Assembly: GCA_002414665.1 (NCBI GenBank)
Contig: DIAF01000003.1
Coordinates: forward strand, 1 to 7,140
Source of the DNA: Halieaceae bacterium UBA5085
GTDB lineage: Bacteria > Pseudomonadota > Gammaproteobacteria > Pseudomonadales > Halieaceae
Reading direction: 5' to 3'
DNA: 7,140 nt
The position numbers and the translations under genes were made by a program. Each line of letters begins with the position of its first letter. The stretch's first letter is position 1. This document shows positions 1 to 5,867 of the stretch, one piece after another. Under the pieces are notes generated by a model. It worked only from the letters and a program-made list of their open reading frames with translations. It was not told where the DNA came from and ran no database searches.

Positions 1-411
1 ACGCCGGCGAGACCCGCGGTGATGGCCGCGCAACGCTGGGGACGCGTCATCAATATGTGCTCGCTCAACGGTGTCAACGCCCATGCCGGCACTGTCGACT
101 ACAACTGTGCCAAGGAAGCGGTTCGCACCCTGACCCGGACCGCAGCCGTCGAATGGGGCAAGGACGGCATCACCTGCAACGCCGTGTGCCCGGGCGCTGC
201 AACCCCGGCGTTCCGTGCGCGCATGGCGGAGATGCCGGAAATGATGGCCGGCATCCAGAAGATGATCCCCATGGGCTACAGCGGAGATCCGGAGGAAGAC
301 ATTGCGCCGGTGGTGCTGTTCCTCGCCAGCGAAGGATCGCGTTACCTCACCGGCAACACCCTCTATGTAGACGGTGGTGGACATATCAACGGCGTACCCT
401 GGAAGCCCTGA
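1..411 (+). CDS. Short-chain dehydrogenase/reductase, C-terminal part (5' end outside window)
   Basis: The reading frame is open from base 1 to the TGA at 409-411, giving 136 residues of a family normally about 250-270 long, so roughly the first half with the NAD(P)-binding glycine motif is missing. Counting from base 1, it shows the SDR catalytic set: Ser21 in INMCSLNG, Tyr34 and Lys38 in YNCAK, with the usual 13-residue Ser-Tyr spacing. Next come the post-catalytic NAVCPGAA segment and the typical C-terminal run LFLASEGSRYLTGNTLYVDG. The enzyme is a probable cytosolic NAD(P)-dependent oxidoreductase of an alcohol or keto substrate. Cofactor choice cannot be read because that region is absent, and the substrate is unknown. 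An internal ATG at 22-24 is not a credible start because it would leave out the Rossmann fold. The gene converges on purU with only 15 bases between the stop codons and no obvious terminator. Family assignment is secure. Confidence 0.93.
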   Translation, partial: TPARPAVMAAQRWGRVINMCSLNGVNAHAGTVDYNCAKEAVRTLTRTAAVEWGKDGITCNAVCPGAATPAFRARMAEMPEMMAGIQKMIPMGYSGDPEEDIAPVVLFLASEGSRYLTGNTLYVDGGGHINGVPWKP

Positions 412-426
412 CGCGGCACGCCGCCG

Positions 427-1302
427 CTACAGAATCACGGTGCGCTGGCCGTTCAGCTGCACGCGCTCCTCACAGTGCAGTCGCACGGCGTGGGAAAGCG
501 CGGTGGCCTCGGTGTCGTGACCGAGATGAATCATCTGCTCAACCGACACCTGGTGGTCAATCGCCTTGACCTCCTGGGCAATGATCGGCCCTTCATCGAG
601 GTCACGGGTGACGTAATGGGCCGTGGCGCCGATGACCTTCACCCCGCGGTCATAGGCCTGGTGATAGGGCCGGGCGCCCTTGAAACCGGGCAGGAATGAA
701 TGGTGGATGTTGATCGCACGGCCCGCGAGCTCGGCACACAGCGCGTCGGAAAGGATCTGCATATAGCGCGCCAGCACCAGCAGGTCCGCCCCCTCCTCGC
801 GAAACACCTGCAGCAGCTTCGCTTCCTGCTCAGCCTTGTGTTCCGGGGTGACCGGCAGGTAGTGGTACGGCAGGCCGTACCACTCGACCAGTTCACGACA
901 GTCCTCGTGATTGCTCACTACACCCACCAGGTTCGCGGGTAACGCACCTGCGCGCCACTTGGTGAGCAGTGCCACCAGGCAGTGGTCGTAACGGGACACG
1001 GCCAGCAGCACGCGCGGCAGGTCGTCGGCGGGACGCAACCGGTACTGCATGCCCATATCGTCCGCCAGCAGCGCGAAGCGGCGACAGAACTCGGTATAAC
1101 TGACCGTCATGGCGCGGTCGTCGAAGACACAACGCAAATGGAAGGTGTTGCTCACCGGGTCGCTGAAATTGGAAATCTCCGTGATGAAGGCACCGGCCTC
1201 AAGAAACAGCTGCGAGTAGCGAGCCACAACGCCGAGCCGGTCTGGGCACTGGAACGACAGGATGTAGGCGCGCTGCGCGGCACCCGGTGTTGAATCAGTC
1301 AC
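427..1302 (-). CDS. purU: Formyltetrahydrofolate deformylase PurU
   Basis: This enzyme hydrolyses 10-formyl-THF to formate and THF, balancing one-carbon pools and, in E. coli, feeding formate to PurT. The 291-residue protein is close to E. coli PurU (about 280). Residues 10-90 form an ACT regulatory domain opening YILSFQCPDRLGVVA. Residues 100-285 form the formyltransferase-fold catalytic domain: DHCLVALL (106-113), SNHEDC (130-135), LLVLARYMQILS (174-185) and INIHHSFLPGFKGARPYHQA (197-216). Asn198, His200 and Asp236 match the Asn-His-Asp catalytic triad spacing of PurN. The start is GTG (1300-1302), chosen because GAGGA (1308-1312 on the complement) lies 5 nt upstream and no in-frame ATG precedes the ACT domain. 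It lies 44 nt downstream of a same-strand SDR gene, so cotranscription is likely. Near tdh-kbl it plausibly disposes of one-carbon units from glycine breakdown; that role is inference. Confidence 0.95.
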   Translation of the reverse strand: MTDSTPGAAQRAYILSFQCPDRLGVVARYSQLFLEAGAFITEISNFSDPVSNTFHLRCVFDDRAMTVSYTEFCRRFALLADDMGMQYRLRPADDLPRVLLAVSRYDHCLVALLTKWRAGALPANLVGVVSNHEDCRELVEWYGLPYHYLPVTPEHKAEQEAKLLQVFREEGADLLVLARYMQILSDALCAELAGRAINIHHSFLPGFKGARPYHQAYDRGVKVIGATAHYVTRDLDEGPIIAQEVKAIDHQVSVEQMIHLGHDTEATALSHAVRLHCEERVQLNGQRTVIL

Positions 1303-1307
1303 GGAAG

Positions 1308-1312
1308 TCCTC
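1308..1312 (-). promoter_or_regulatory. Ribosome binding site deciding the GTG start of purU
   Basis: On the minus strand the sequence reads GAGGA, then 5 nt, then GTG. This Shine-Dalgarno match is what supports the non-ATG start; no competing in-frame ATG lies between it and the ACT domain. Confidence 0.6.
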
Positions 1313-1346
1313 GTTGTCTATCGGGTTTACACCGTGGACGCCACAG

Positions 1347-2189
1347 TCAGATATTGAAACCGTTGCCGGACACCACCGGCACATTGGTCCACAGGTCGTT
1401 GGGGTCACGATACCAGCCCGCCGCCGCGAGCGCACCACCATCAAGATTTATGGTCGTGCCCGTCACCCATGCAGACAGTTCGGAGGCGAGGAACAATGCG
1501 CAGCCTGCCGCGTCCTGTGGCGTACCGAAGCGCTCCAGCGGTATCCAACGGCGGGTGTGTGCCTGATGCTCCGGCGCGATCAGTTCGGACGGACGCACCT
1601 GCTCGGTCTCGGTGGTTTCAGGTGCAATAGCATTGACGCGGATTCCGTCCGGGCCCAGCTCCAGCGCCAGGCTGCGAGTGAATCCGGTAATCGCGTGCTT
1701 GAAGGCACAATAGGTGGTGACCATGGGGATACCGCGAAAGGCCTCGATGGAGGAAATACTGATGATGCTGCCGCCCCGTCCACGAGACTGCAATAGCGGT
1801 ATGGCAGCGCGCGTCACGGTGAATATGTGCTTCAGGTTGACGGCATAGAGCCGTTCCAGATCCTCATCGGTACAGGCCGCGAAGGGCTTGATGAGGCCGA
1901 GGAAGTCGCCGACGTTATTAACCAGCACATCGAGGCCGCCGAACCGCGCCTGCACCTCCGCCATCAAGGCGTCAACCGCCGCTCGGTCGCAGACATCCGT
2001 ATTGGAGACCAGCGCGTCGGTCGCGCTGGCTTCCAGGGCCTCCCGCAAGTCGGCACAACGCTCGGCATTGATCTCCGCTACCACCAAACGCGCGCCGCGC
2101 GTCGCAAACGCCTCAACGATTGCGCGACCGATGCCCGCACCGCCACCGGTGACGAGTACGATCTTGCCTGTGAAATCGAGATCCTGCAT
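1347..2189 (-). CDS. SDR family NAD(H)-type oxidoreductase, substrate unknown
   Basis: A 280-residue classical SDR. Visible motifs are the cofactor loop TGGGAGIG (14-21), NNVG (91-94), Asn118 in AVNLKH, and the catalytic Ser147, Tyr160 and Lys164 (YCAFK), with the standard 13-residue Ser-Tyr spacing. Glu39 at the end of the second beta strand (LVVAEINAE) suggests NAD(H) rather than NADP(H). The C terminus continues about 25 residues past the usual LDGG end (GWYRDPNDLW, then WTNVPVVSGNGF), a tail that probably folds over the active site. The frame is open upstream to 2279, but the ATG at 2187-2189 is preferred: it gives the canonical SDR N terminus and has AAAGGAG 6 nt upstream. It lies between the XRE-cupin regulator gene (150-nt gap) and purU (44-nt gap), all on one strand. 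Substrate cannot be named; a link to amino-acid or one-carbon catabolism is only suggested by context. Confidence 0.92.
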   Translation of the reverse strand: MQDLDFTGKIVLVTGGGAGIGRAIVEAFATRGARLVVAEINAERCADLREALEASATDALVSNTDVCDRAAVDALMAEVQARFGGLDVLVNNVGDFLGLIKPFAACTDEDLERLYAVNLKHIFTVTRAAIPLLQSRGRGGSIISISSIEAFRGIPMVTTYCAFKHAITGFTRSLALELGPDGIRVNAIAPETTETEQVRPSELIAPEHQAHTRRWIPLERFGTPQDAAGCALFLASELSAWVTGTTINLDGGALAAAGWYRDPNDLWTNVPVVSGNGFNI

Positions 2190-2195
2190 GGCCCA

Positions 2196-2202
2196 CTCCT
2201 TT
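2196..2202 (-). promoter_or_regulatory. Strong ribosome binding site of the SDR gene
   Basis: The complement reads AAAGGAG, 6 nt before the ATG at 2189. It is the best Shine-Dalgarno match I noticed in the window and decides this start over the open frame extending further upstream. Confidence 0.75.
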
Positions 2203-2222
2203 CTGTCTGTATTGGTGCACCT

Positions 2223-2232
2223 GATATAACAG
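2223..2232 (-). promoter_or_regulatory. Possible extended -10 promoter for the SDR-purU pair
   Basis: On the minus strand the sequence reads CTGTTATATC. This fits a TGn extended -10 element followed by TATATC (4 of 6 to consensus), about 34 nt before the SDR start codon. No good -35 hexamer lies 16-18 nt upstream. If real, it would let SDR-purU be transcribed separately from the regulator gene. The call is tentative. Confidence 0.3.
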
Positions 2233-2300
2233 AAGCCTCTACGCAATGCATGCCGGCACGCTGCCTCACCCCCGACCACCCCAACCGGGTTTATGTAGTT

Positions 2301-2340
2301 AGGCCGGGCCGCGGAGGCCGGGCCGCGGAGGCCGGGCCGC
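2301..2340. repeat. 14-bp GC-only tandem repeat, 2.9 copies
   Basis: The unit AGGCCGGGCCGCGG occurs at 2301-2314 and 2315-2328, with a 12-base partial copy at 2329-2340. The copies are identical. The array ends on the first base of the complement of the XRE-cupin stop codon (2340-2342). Each full unit contains the palindrome CCGCGG and the near-palindrome GGCC-G-GGCC, so the transcript could fold into short GC hairpins. There is no T-run, so it is not a classical intrinsic terminator. It sits in the 150-bp gap between the regulator and SDR genes. Confidence 0.9.
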
Positions 2341-2912
2341 TACTTGTAGGTCACGACCAGGTAGCCGCGCAGGGGTTCATCGCCCAGCGACCTGATGCTG
2401 TGCTCAACATCCGCGCGGTAGTGGGCCGAATCACCGCTGTCCAGACGACACTCGGTGCTTCCCGCCACAACCAGCGCTGCGCCAGCCGATAGCGTCAACA
2501 GCTCCCGCGTGCCATTGAAATGTGCCGAACTGTCCAGACTGGCACCCGGCTGCAGCTGCAGTTCGTAGAACTCCACGTGCTTTTCCATGTGCAGGGGCGA
2601 CAGTGTACGAATCTGGCACTCGCTGTCGGCGCGAAACAGGCTGGAGGGATCGTTCGCGCGCACCACTTCAATCAAGCCGCTGGCCAGGGGGTCGTCCACC
2701 AGTTCGCCTATACTGAGACCAAAGGCCTGTGCAATACGGAAGGTCACCGCCAGCGTCGGGTTGGCTTGCCCGCGTTCAATCTGGCTCAGCATGGAGCGGC
2801 TGACCCCGGAGGCGGCGGCCAACTGGTCGAGGGTAAAACCGTGCGCCTGGCGAAGCTCCGTCACGCGTTCGCAGAGCACCTTGCTGGCGGGGTCGAGAGA
2901 GGATTTGGACAT
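2340..2912 (-). CDS. XRE-family regulator with C-terminal cupin sensor domain
   Basis: A 190-residue DNA-binding protein. Residues about 14-72 are an XRE/Cro-type helix-turn-helix with the family signature LAAASGVSRSMLSQIERGQA (31-50) followed by NPTL (51-54). Residues about 100-190 are a small cupin beta-barrel, the usual ligand sensor of this family; His131 and Glu137 (HFNGTRE) and His171 (VEHSIRS) occupy positions typical of cupin metal or ligand sites. Family members such as PuuR repress catabolic genes next to them and respond to a small metabolite. The ATG at 2910-2912 has GGAA 5 nt upstream on the coding strand. The gene diverges from tdh-kbl across 89 bp and heads a same-strand series with the SDR gene and purU. 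It is therefore a likely regulator of threonine catabolism and of itself; threonine, glycine or 2-amino-3-ketobutyrate as effector is speculation. Confidence 0.93.
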   Translation of the reverse strand: MSKSSLDPASKVLCERVTELRQAHGFTLDQLAAASGVSRSMLSQIERGQANPTLAVTFRIAQAFGLSIGELVDDPLASGLIEVVRANDPSSLFRADSECQIRTLSPLHMEKHVEFYELQLQPGASLDSSAHFNGTRELLTLSAGAALVVAGSTECRLDSGDSAHYRADVEHSIRSLGDEPLRGYLVVTYK

Positions 2913-2931
2913 ACCGATTCCAGTTTAGTAG

Positions 2932-2941
2932 AGAATATTCT
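2932..2941. repeat. 10-bp perfect palindrome in the regulator/tdh control region
   Basis: AGAATATTCT is a perfect palindrome about 20 bp upstream of the regulator start. It abuts and shares one base with the putative -35 hexamer of tdh (2941-2946). It could be an operator, but a 10-bp AT-rich palindrome can occur by chance. Confidence 0.4.
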
Positions 2942-2969
2942 TGTATCTGGGATTCACAGTATCTATTAT
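2941..2969 (+). promoter_or_regulatory. Candidate sigma-70 promoter of tdh-kbl
   Basis: TTGTAT (2941-2946; 3 of 6) and TATTAT (2964-2969; 5 of 6) are separated by exactly 17 bp. Transcription would start near 2976, leaving a leader of about 25 nt before the tdh ATG. The hexamers were found by eye. Confidence 0.5.
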
Positions 2970-2971
2970 AC
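2959..2971. promoter_or_regulatory. Inverted repeat GTAT-N5-ATAC, candidate operator
   Basis: GTAT (2959-2962) and ATAC (2968-2971) flank CTATT. The repeat lies exactly over the candidate -10 boxes of both divergent genes, where a bound XRE-cupin protein would block both. The left half is also part of a direct repeat GTATCT at 2943-2948 and 2959-2964, 16 bp apart. Protein binding is inference. Confidence 0.4.
2965..2970 (-). promoter_or_regulatory. Consensus -10 box for the XRE-cupin gene
   Basis: The complement reads TATAAT, a perfect -10 hexamer, which would give a leader of roughly 45 nt before the regulator's ATG. The -35 positions 16-18 bp upstream (around 2987-2994) are poor matches, so an activator or weak basal activity is possible. 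It overlaps the tdh -10 hexamer (2964-2969) on the other strand. Confidence 0.4.
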
Positions 2972-3001
2972 CGGATAAATTCCATTATGGTGTAGGCACC
3001 C

Positions 3002-4030
3002 ATGCAAGCACTGGTCAAGAAAGAAGCCCGTCCAGGTCTCTGGCTGGAAGAGGTTCCCGAGCCCGCGTTCGGCATCAACGATGTGCTGATCAAGGTCAAG
3101 CGTACCGCTATCTGCGGCACCGACATGCACATTTACCATTGGGACGCCTGGGCCCAGAAGACAGTGCCGGTACCGATGATCGTGGGCCACGAATTCGTGG
3201 GTGAGATTGTTGCAGTCGGCTCGAATGTCGTGGATTTCCGCCCCGGCCAGATCGTCTCTGGCGAGGGCCACGTGGTCTGCGGTCGCTGCCGCAACTGCAT
3301 GGCGGGCAGACGCCACCTGTGCGCAAAAACCAGCGGCATCGGTGTCGACCGTTCCGGCGCGTTTGCCGAGTACATGGCGCTACCCATGTCCAACGTGTGG
3401 GAGCACTCCGCTGGTATTGATCTCGATGTAGCTGCCCTCTTCGACCCCTTCGGCAACGCGGTGCACACCGCGCTGCAATTCGACCTGCTCGGCGAAGACG
3501 TGCTCATTACGGGGGCCGGCCCCATCGGCGCCATGGCTGCGGCCGTCTGCAAACACGCCGGCGCGCGCCACGTGGTGATCACCGATGTCATCGACAAGCG
3601 CCTGCAACTGGCTGCAACCCTGGGCGCCACCCGCACGGTGAACGTGAGCCGGGAGAGCATTGCCGAGGTACAGAAGTCACTGGGGATGGACGAAGGGTTC
3701 GATGTGGGCCTGGAAATGTCCGGCAACCCACAGGCCTTTCGCGACCTGCTGGCCAACATGTGCCACGGCGGCAAGGTGGCCATGCTCGGCATCCCCAGTG
3801 AAAACACCGCCATCGACTGGAACACCGTGATTTTCAACATGCTCACCCTGAAGGGAATTTACGGTCGCGAGATGTACGAAACCTGGTACAAGATGTCGGT
3901 GATGATCGAGTCCGGGCTGGATATCTCACCGGTAATTACCCACCGCATGGGCTTCCGCGATTTCCAACAGGGCTTTGATGTCATGAGCTCGGGCGAAGCC
4001 AGCAAAGTCGTACTGAACTGGGAGGACTGA
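3002..4030 (+). CDS. tdh: L-threonine 3-dehydrogenase (zinc-dependent)
   Basis: Oxidises L-threonine with NAD+ to 2-amino-3-ketobutyrate in the cytosol, the first step of threonine-to-glycine conversion. The 342-residue protein matches the E. coli enzyme in length (341) and in numbered residues: catalytic zinc site Cys38, His63 and Glu64 (AICGTD, VGHEFVG), structural zinc site Cys93, Cys96, Cys99 and Cys107, and His90, linked to threonine specificity in E. coli Tdh. The N-terminal GroES-like domain is followed by a Rossmann domain with ITGAGPIGAMA around 168-178. Asp195 in ITDVID, at the end of the second beta strand, fits NAD+ use. The ATG at 3002 gives the standard N terminus MQALVKKEARPG; upstream there is only a weak TAGG (2993-2996). 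kbl follows 6 nt after the stop, so the two form an operon. Medium-chain dehydrogenase paralogues are the only alternative, and the neighbour excludes them. Confidence 0.97.
   Translation: MQALVKKEARPGLWLEEVPEPAFGINDVLIKVKRTAICGTDMHIYHWDAWAQKTVPVPMIVGHEFVGEIVAVGSNVVDFRPGQIVSGEGHVVCGRCRNCMAGRRHLCAKTSGIGVDRSGAFAEYMALPMSNVWEHSAGIDLDVAALFDPFGNAVHTALQFDLLGEDVLITGAGPIGAMAAAVCKHAGARHVVITDVIDKRLQLAATLGATRTVNVSRESIAEVQKSLGMDEGFDVGLEMSGNPQAFRDLLANMCHGGKVAMLGIPSENTAIDWNTVIFNMLTLKGIYGREMYETWYKMSVMIESGLDISPVITHRMGFRDFQQGFDVMSSGEASKVVLNWED
4021..4026 (+). promoter_or_regulatory. Ribosome binding site of kbl inside the end of tdh
   Basis: GGAGGA covers the last sense codons of tdh and lies 10 nt before the kbl ATG. 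The tdh stop codon is between them, so ribosomes finishing tdh are well placed to start kbl (translational coupling, inferred). Confidence 0.6.
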
Positions 4031-4036
4031 ACCACC

Positions 4037-5218
4037 ATGTACAGCGCATTCCGCGAACACCTGGCCGGGCAACTGGCGGATATCGATGCCGCCGGGTTAA
4101 CCAAGCACGAGCGACTCATCACCACACCCCAGGGCGCCCATGTCGGCGTGGCACAGAGGGAGCTGCTCAACCTCTGCGCCAACAACTACCTGGGGCTGGC
4201 GCAGCACCCGGAGGTGAACGCGGCTGCAGCCGAGGGCCTGCGTGACTGGGGATATGGCATGGCCTCAGTGCGCTTTATCTGTGGCACACAAACCCTGCAC
4301 AAGCAGCTGGAGCAGCGGCTGTCGACGTTTCTCGGCATGGACGACACCATTCTCTACCCCTCCTGCTTCGACGCCAATGGCGGGCTCTTCGAAACACTGC
4401 TGGGTGAGGAGGACGCGGTAATCTCCGACGAACTGAACCACGCCAGCATTATCGACGGCATCCGCCTGTGCAAGGCCCGGCGCTTCCGCTACCGCAACAA
4501 CGACATGGCCGATCTTGAAGTGCAGTTGCAGGCCGCGGATGCGGCGGGCGCCCGCTTCAAGCTGATTACCACCGACGGGGTGTTCTCCATGGACGGCTAT
4601 ATTGCACGTCTTGACGAGGTGTGCGACCTCGCGGACCGGTACGGTGCCCTGGTGCATTTCGACGACTGCCACGCCACTGGTTTCCTTGGCGCCACTGGCA
4701 AGGGCACACACGAGTACCGCGGTTGCATGGACCGGGTGGACATCATCACCGGAACTTTGGGCAAGGCACTGGGCGGCGCCAGTGGTGGCTATACGGCGGC
4801 ACGCCAGGAAGTGGTCGACCTGCTGCGACAGCGCTCACGCCCCTACCTGTTCTCCAACACCGTGGCACCGCCGGTGGTGGCTGGCGCGATCAAGGCACTT
4901 GAGCTGGTGGAATCCGAGCCGACCCTGCGCACCAGGCTGGCAGACAACACCGCACGCTTTCGCGAGGGCCTGCAGGCACTCGGCTTTGAACTGCTGCCCG
5001 GGGAGCACCCGATCGTGCCCGTGATGCTGCACGATGCTGGTGCCGCGGCACAGTTTGCAGAGGCGATGCTCGCCCGGGGCGTGTACGTGGTGGCTTTCTC
5101 TTTCCCCGTCGTACCGAAAGGCAGGGCGCGCATTCGCACCCAGATGTCCGCAGCGTTAAGCACCGGGGATATCGACGACGCGCTGACCGCGTTTGCTGAG
5201 GCCAGGGCAAACCCCTGA
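4037..5218 (+). CDS. kbl: Glycine C-acetyltransferase (2-amino-3-ketobutyrate CoA ligase)
   Basis: Cleaves 2-amino-3-ketobutyrate with CoA to glycine and acetyl-CoA, using the Tdh product directly. It is a 393-residue pyridoxal-phosphate enzyme of the alpha-oxoamine synthase family (E. coli Kbl is about 398). Visible marks are LCANNYLGLAQHP (46-58), GMASVRFICGTQTLHKQLE (74-92), Asn134-His135 stacking on the cofactor, HFDDCHATGFLG (207-218) with the PLP-nitrogen aspartate, the Schiff-base lysine Lys243 in TGTLGKALGGASGG, and RIRTQMSAA (365-373) near the C terminus. Related AONS, KBL, SPT and ALAS enzymes share this fold, but pairing with tdh and the FICGTQ segment select Kbl. The gene lies 6 nt after tdh. 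The tdh-kbl order is the reverse of E. coli kbl-tdh. It ends 25 nt from the convergent padR stop. Confidence 0.97.
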   Translation: MYSAFREHLAGQLADIDAAGLTKHERLITTPQGAHVGVAQRELLNLCANNYLGLAQHPEVNAAAAEGLRDWGYGMASVRFICGTQTLHKQLEQRLSTFLGMDDTILYPSCFDANGGLFETLLGEEDAVISDELNHASIIDGIRLCKARRFRYRNNDMADLEVQLQAADAAGARFKLITTDGVFSMDGYIARLDEVCDLADRYGALVHFDDCHATGFLGATGKGTHEYRGCMDRVDIITGTLGKALGGASGGYTAARQEVVDLLRQRSRPYLFSNTVAPPVVAGAIKALELVESEPTLRTRLADNTARFREGLQALGFELLPGEHPIVPVMLHDAGAAAQFAEAMLARGVYVVAFSFPVVPKGRARIRTQMSAALSTGDIDDALTAFAEARANP

Positions 5219-5243
5219 GAGGTGGCACCTCCCAGGCTGCCTG
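5219..5243. terminator. Two back-to-back short hairpins between kbl and padR
   Basis: The whole 25-bp gap between the convergent stop codons consists of two odd-centred palindromes: GAGGTG-G-CACCTC (5219-5231) and CAGGC-T-GCCTG (5233-5243). In RNA each gives a stem of only 4-5 bp and neither has a T-run, so a bidirectional terminator is possible but weak. The palindromes are plain in the sequence; the function is a guess. Confidence 0.3.
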
Positions 5244-5783
5244 CTAGCCGATGTCCCCCAACATGGCCTGCGCCTCGTCGCACCAGGCGAGAAAATGCTC
5301 GCCCTGGCGGATACCCGCCAGCAGTGCCAGATAAACGCCTTTGCGCCGCACGGGCAATGCGTCCGGGTCAGCGTAGTGCCGTCGACGGATTTTTTCGTAC
5401 AGATACAGCCGCTGCATCATCTGCTCCCGCCGTTGCCCGATTTCGATCGCCAGGTGGCCGGCATTGGCCTCTGACAGGTTGTACAGTTTCACGTACAGAT
5501 CGTCTTTGCCTTCCTGCACCCGCGAGTTGCCCAGCACCCACTCCGCCATGGCGTCGCGACCTGCCTGCGTCAGCGCATACACGATCTTGTCCGGCTTGCC
5601 GGCCTGGGCGACGGTCTCGCACTGCAACCAGCCGCGGTCCGCCAGCTTGTGCAGCTCCTGATAGATTTGCTGGTGGCTGGCGCGCCAGAACAGGCCCAGT
5701 GATATATCAAAGGCCTTGGCGAGCTCGTAGCCCGACATGTCATCCTCCAGGAGAGCAGTCATGATTGCGTGAGAGAGTGCCAT
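5244..5783 (-). CDS. PadR-family transcriptional regulator
   Basis: A 179-residue regulator of the longer, PadR/AphA-like type. Residues about 4-80 are the winged helix-turn-helix: MALSHAIMTALLEDDMSGYE at the N terminus, the recognition-helix region FWRASHQQIYQELHKLADRG (32-51), and the wing plus KIVYALTQAGR (66-76). Residues about 90-177 are the alpha-helical C-terminal dimerisation domain (Vir_act_alpha_C type), rich in Arg, Gln and Leu. PadR proteins usually repress a neighbouring gene and release DNA on binding a phenolic or other small molecule. The ATG at 5781-5783 gives the standard family N terminus, although no clear Shine-Dalgarno precedes it. It diverges from the nitronate monooxygenase-like gene across 141 bp that contains two PadR-spaced palindromes, so control of that gene and of itself is the simplest reading. 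The effector is unknown. Confidence 0.94.
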   Translation of the reverse strand: MALSHAIMTALLEDDMSGYELAKAFDISLGLFWRASHQQIYQELHKLADRGWLQCETVAQAGKPDKIVYALTQAGRDAMAEWVLGNSRVQEGKDDLYVKLYNLSEANAGHLAIEIGQRREQMMQRLYLYEKIRRRHYADPDALPVRRKGVYLALLAGIRQGEHFLAWCDEAQAMLGDIG

Positions 5784-5851
5784 GGCTGCGACTGTTACCC
5801 TTGTGTGGCGGTCTGACCGGAGTCTGTCAGCTTACTCCTGCTGCGTGTTCC

Positions 5852-5867
5852 ATGCAAAAGGTTGCAT
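5852..5867. promoter_or_regulatory. Candidate PadR operator 1 (ATGC-N8-GCAT)
   Basis: ATGCAAAAGGTTGCAT is a 16-bp interrupted palindrome with arms ATGCAA and TTGCAT around 4 bp. It matches the geometry of the known PadR-family box ATGT-N8-ACAT. It includes the possible -35 hexamer TTGCAT (5862-5867) of the downstream oxidoreductase gene. Confidence 0.65.

Noticed and set aside
57..569. A + strand frame overlapping the first SDR and the purU 3' end
   Set aside because: It is out of frame with the SDR, rich in Arg, Gln and Pro, and contains no motif; a shadow of the SDR codons.
1287..1796. A + strand frame opposite the purU start and the SDR 3' half
   Set aside because: Antisense to the conserved SDR and PurU ends, with no motif or upstream signals of its own.
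2190..2279. A 30-codon N-terminal extension of the second SDR
   Set aside because: The extra residues are not SDR-like and the ATG at 2189 has both the canonical N terminus and the strong AAAGGAG; the extension is better explained as the promoter and leader.
2301..2340. The GC repeat as a CRISPR or intrinsic terminator
   Set aside because: The copies are contiguous with no spacers, and no T-run follows on either strand.
1827..2492. A 221-codon + strand open frame across the SDR start, the intergenic gap and the regulator's 3' end
   Set aside because: It crosses two well-supported genes on the other strand, shows no domain, and runs straight through the GC tandem repeat; an incidental frame in GC-rich DNA.
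3133..3846. A 237-codon open frame on the minus strand opposite tdh
   Set aside because: It is fully antisense to a clear zinc dehydrogenase. Its composition is the Ser/Arg/Pro/Thr-rich type expected from the complement of GC-rich codons, and it has no recognisable motif.
4843..5283. A minus strand frame opposite the kbl 3' end that extends into the padR 3' end
   Set aside because: It overlaps kbl almost completely and is Ala/Ser/Arg-rich with no motif; the convergent kbl and padR frames explain this DNA.
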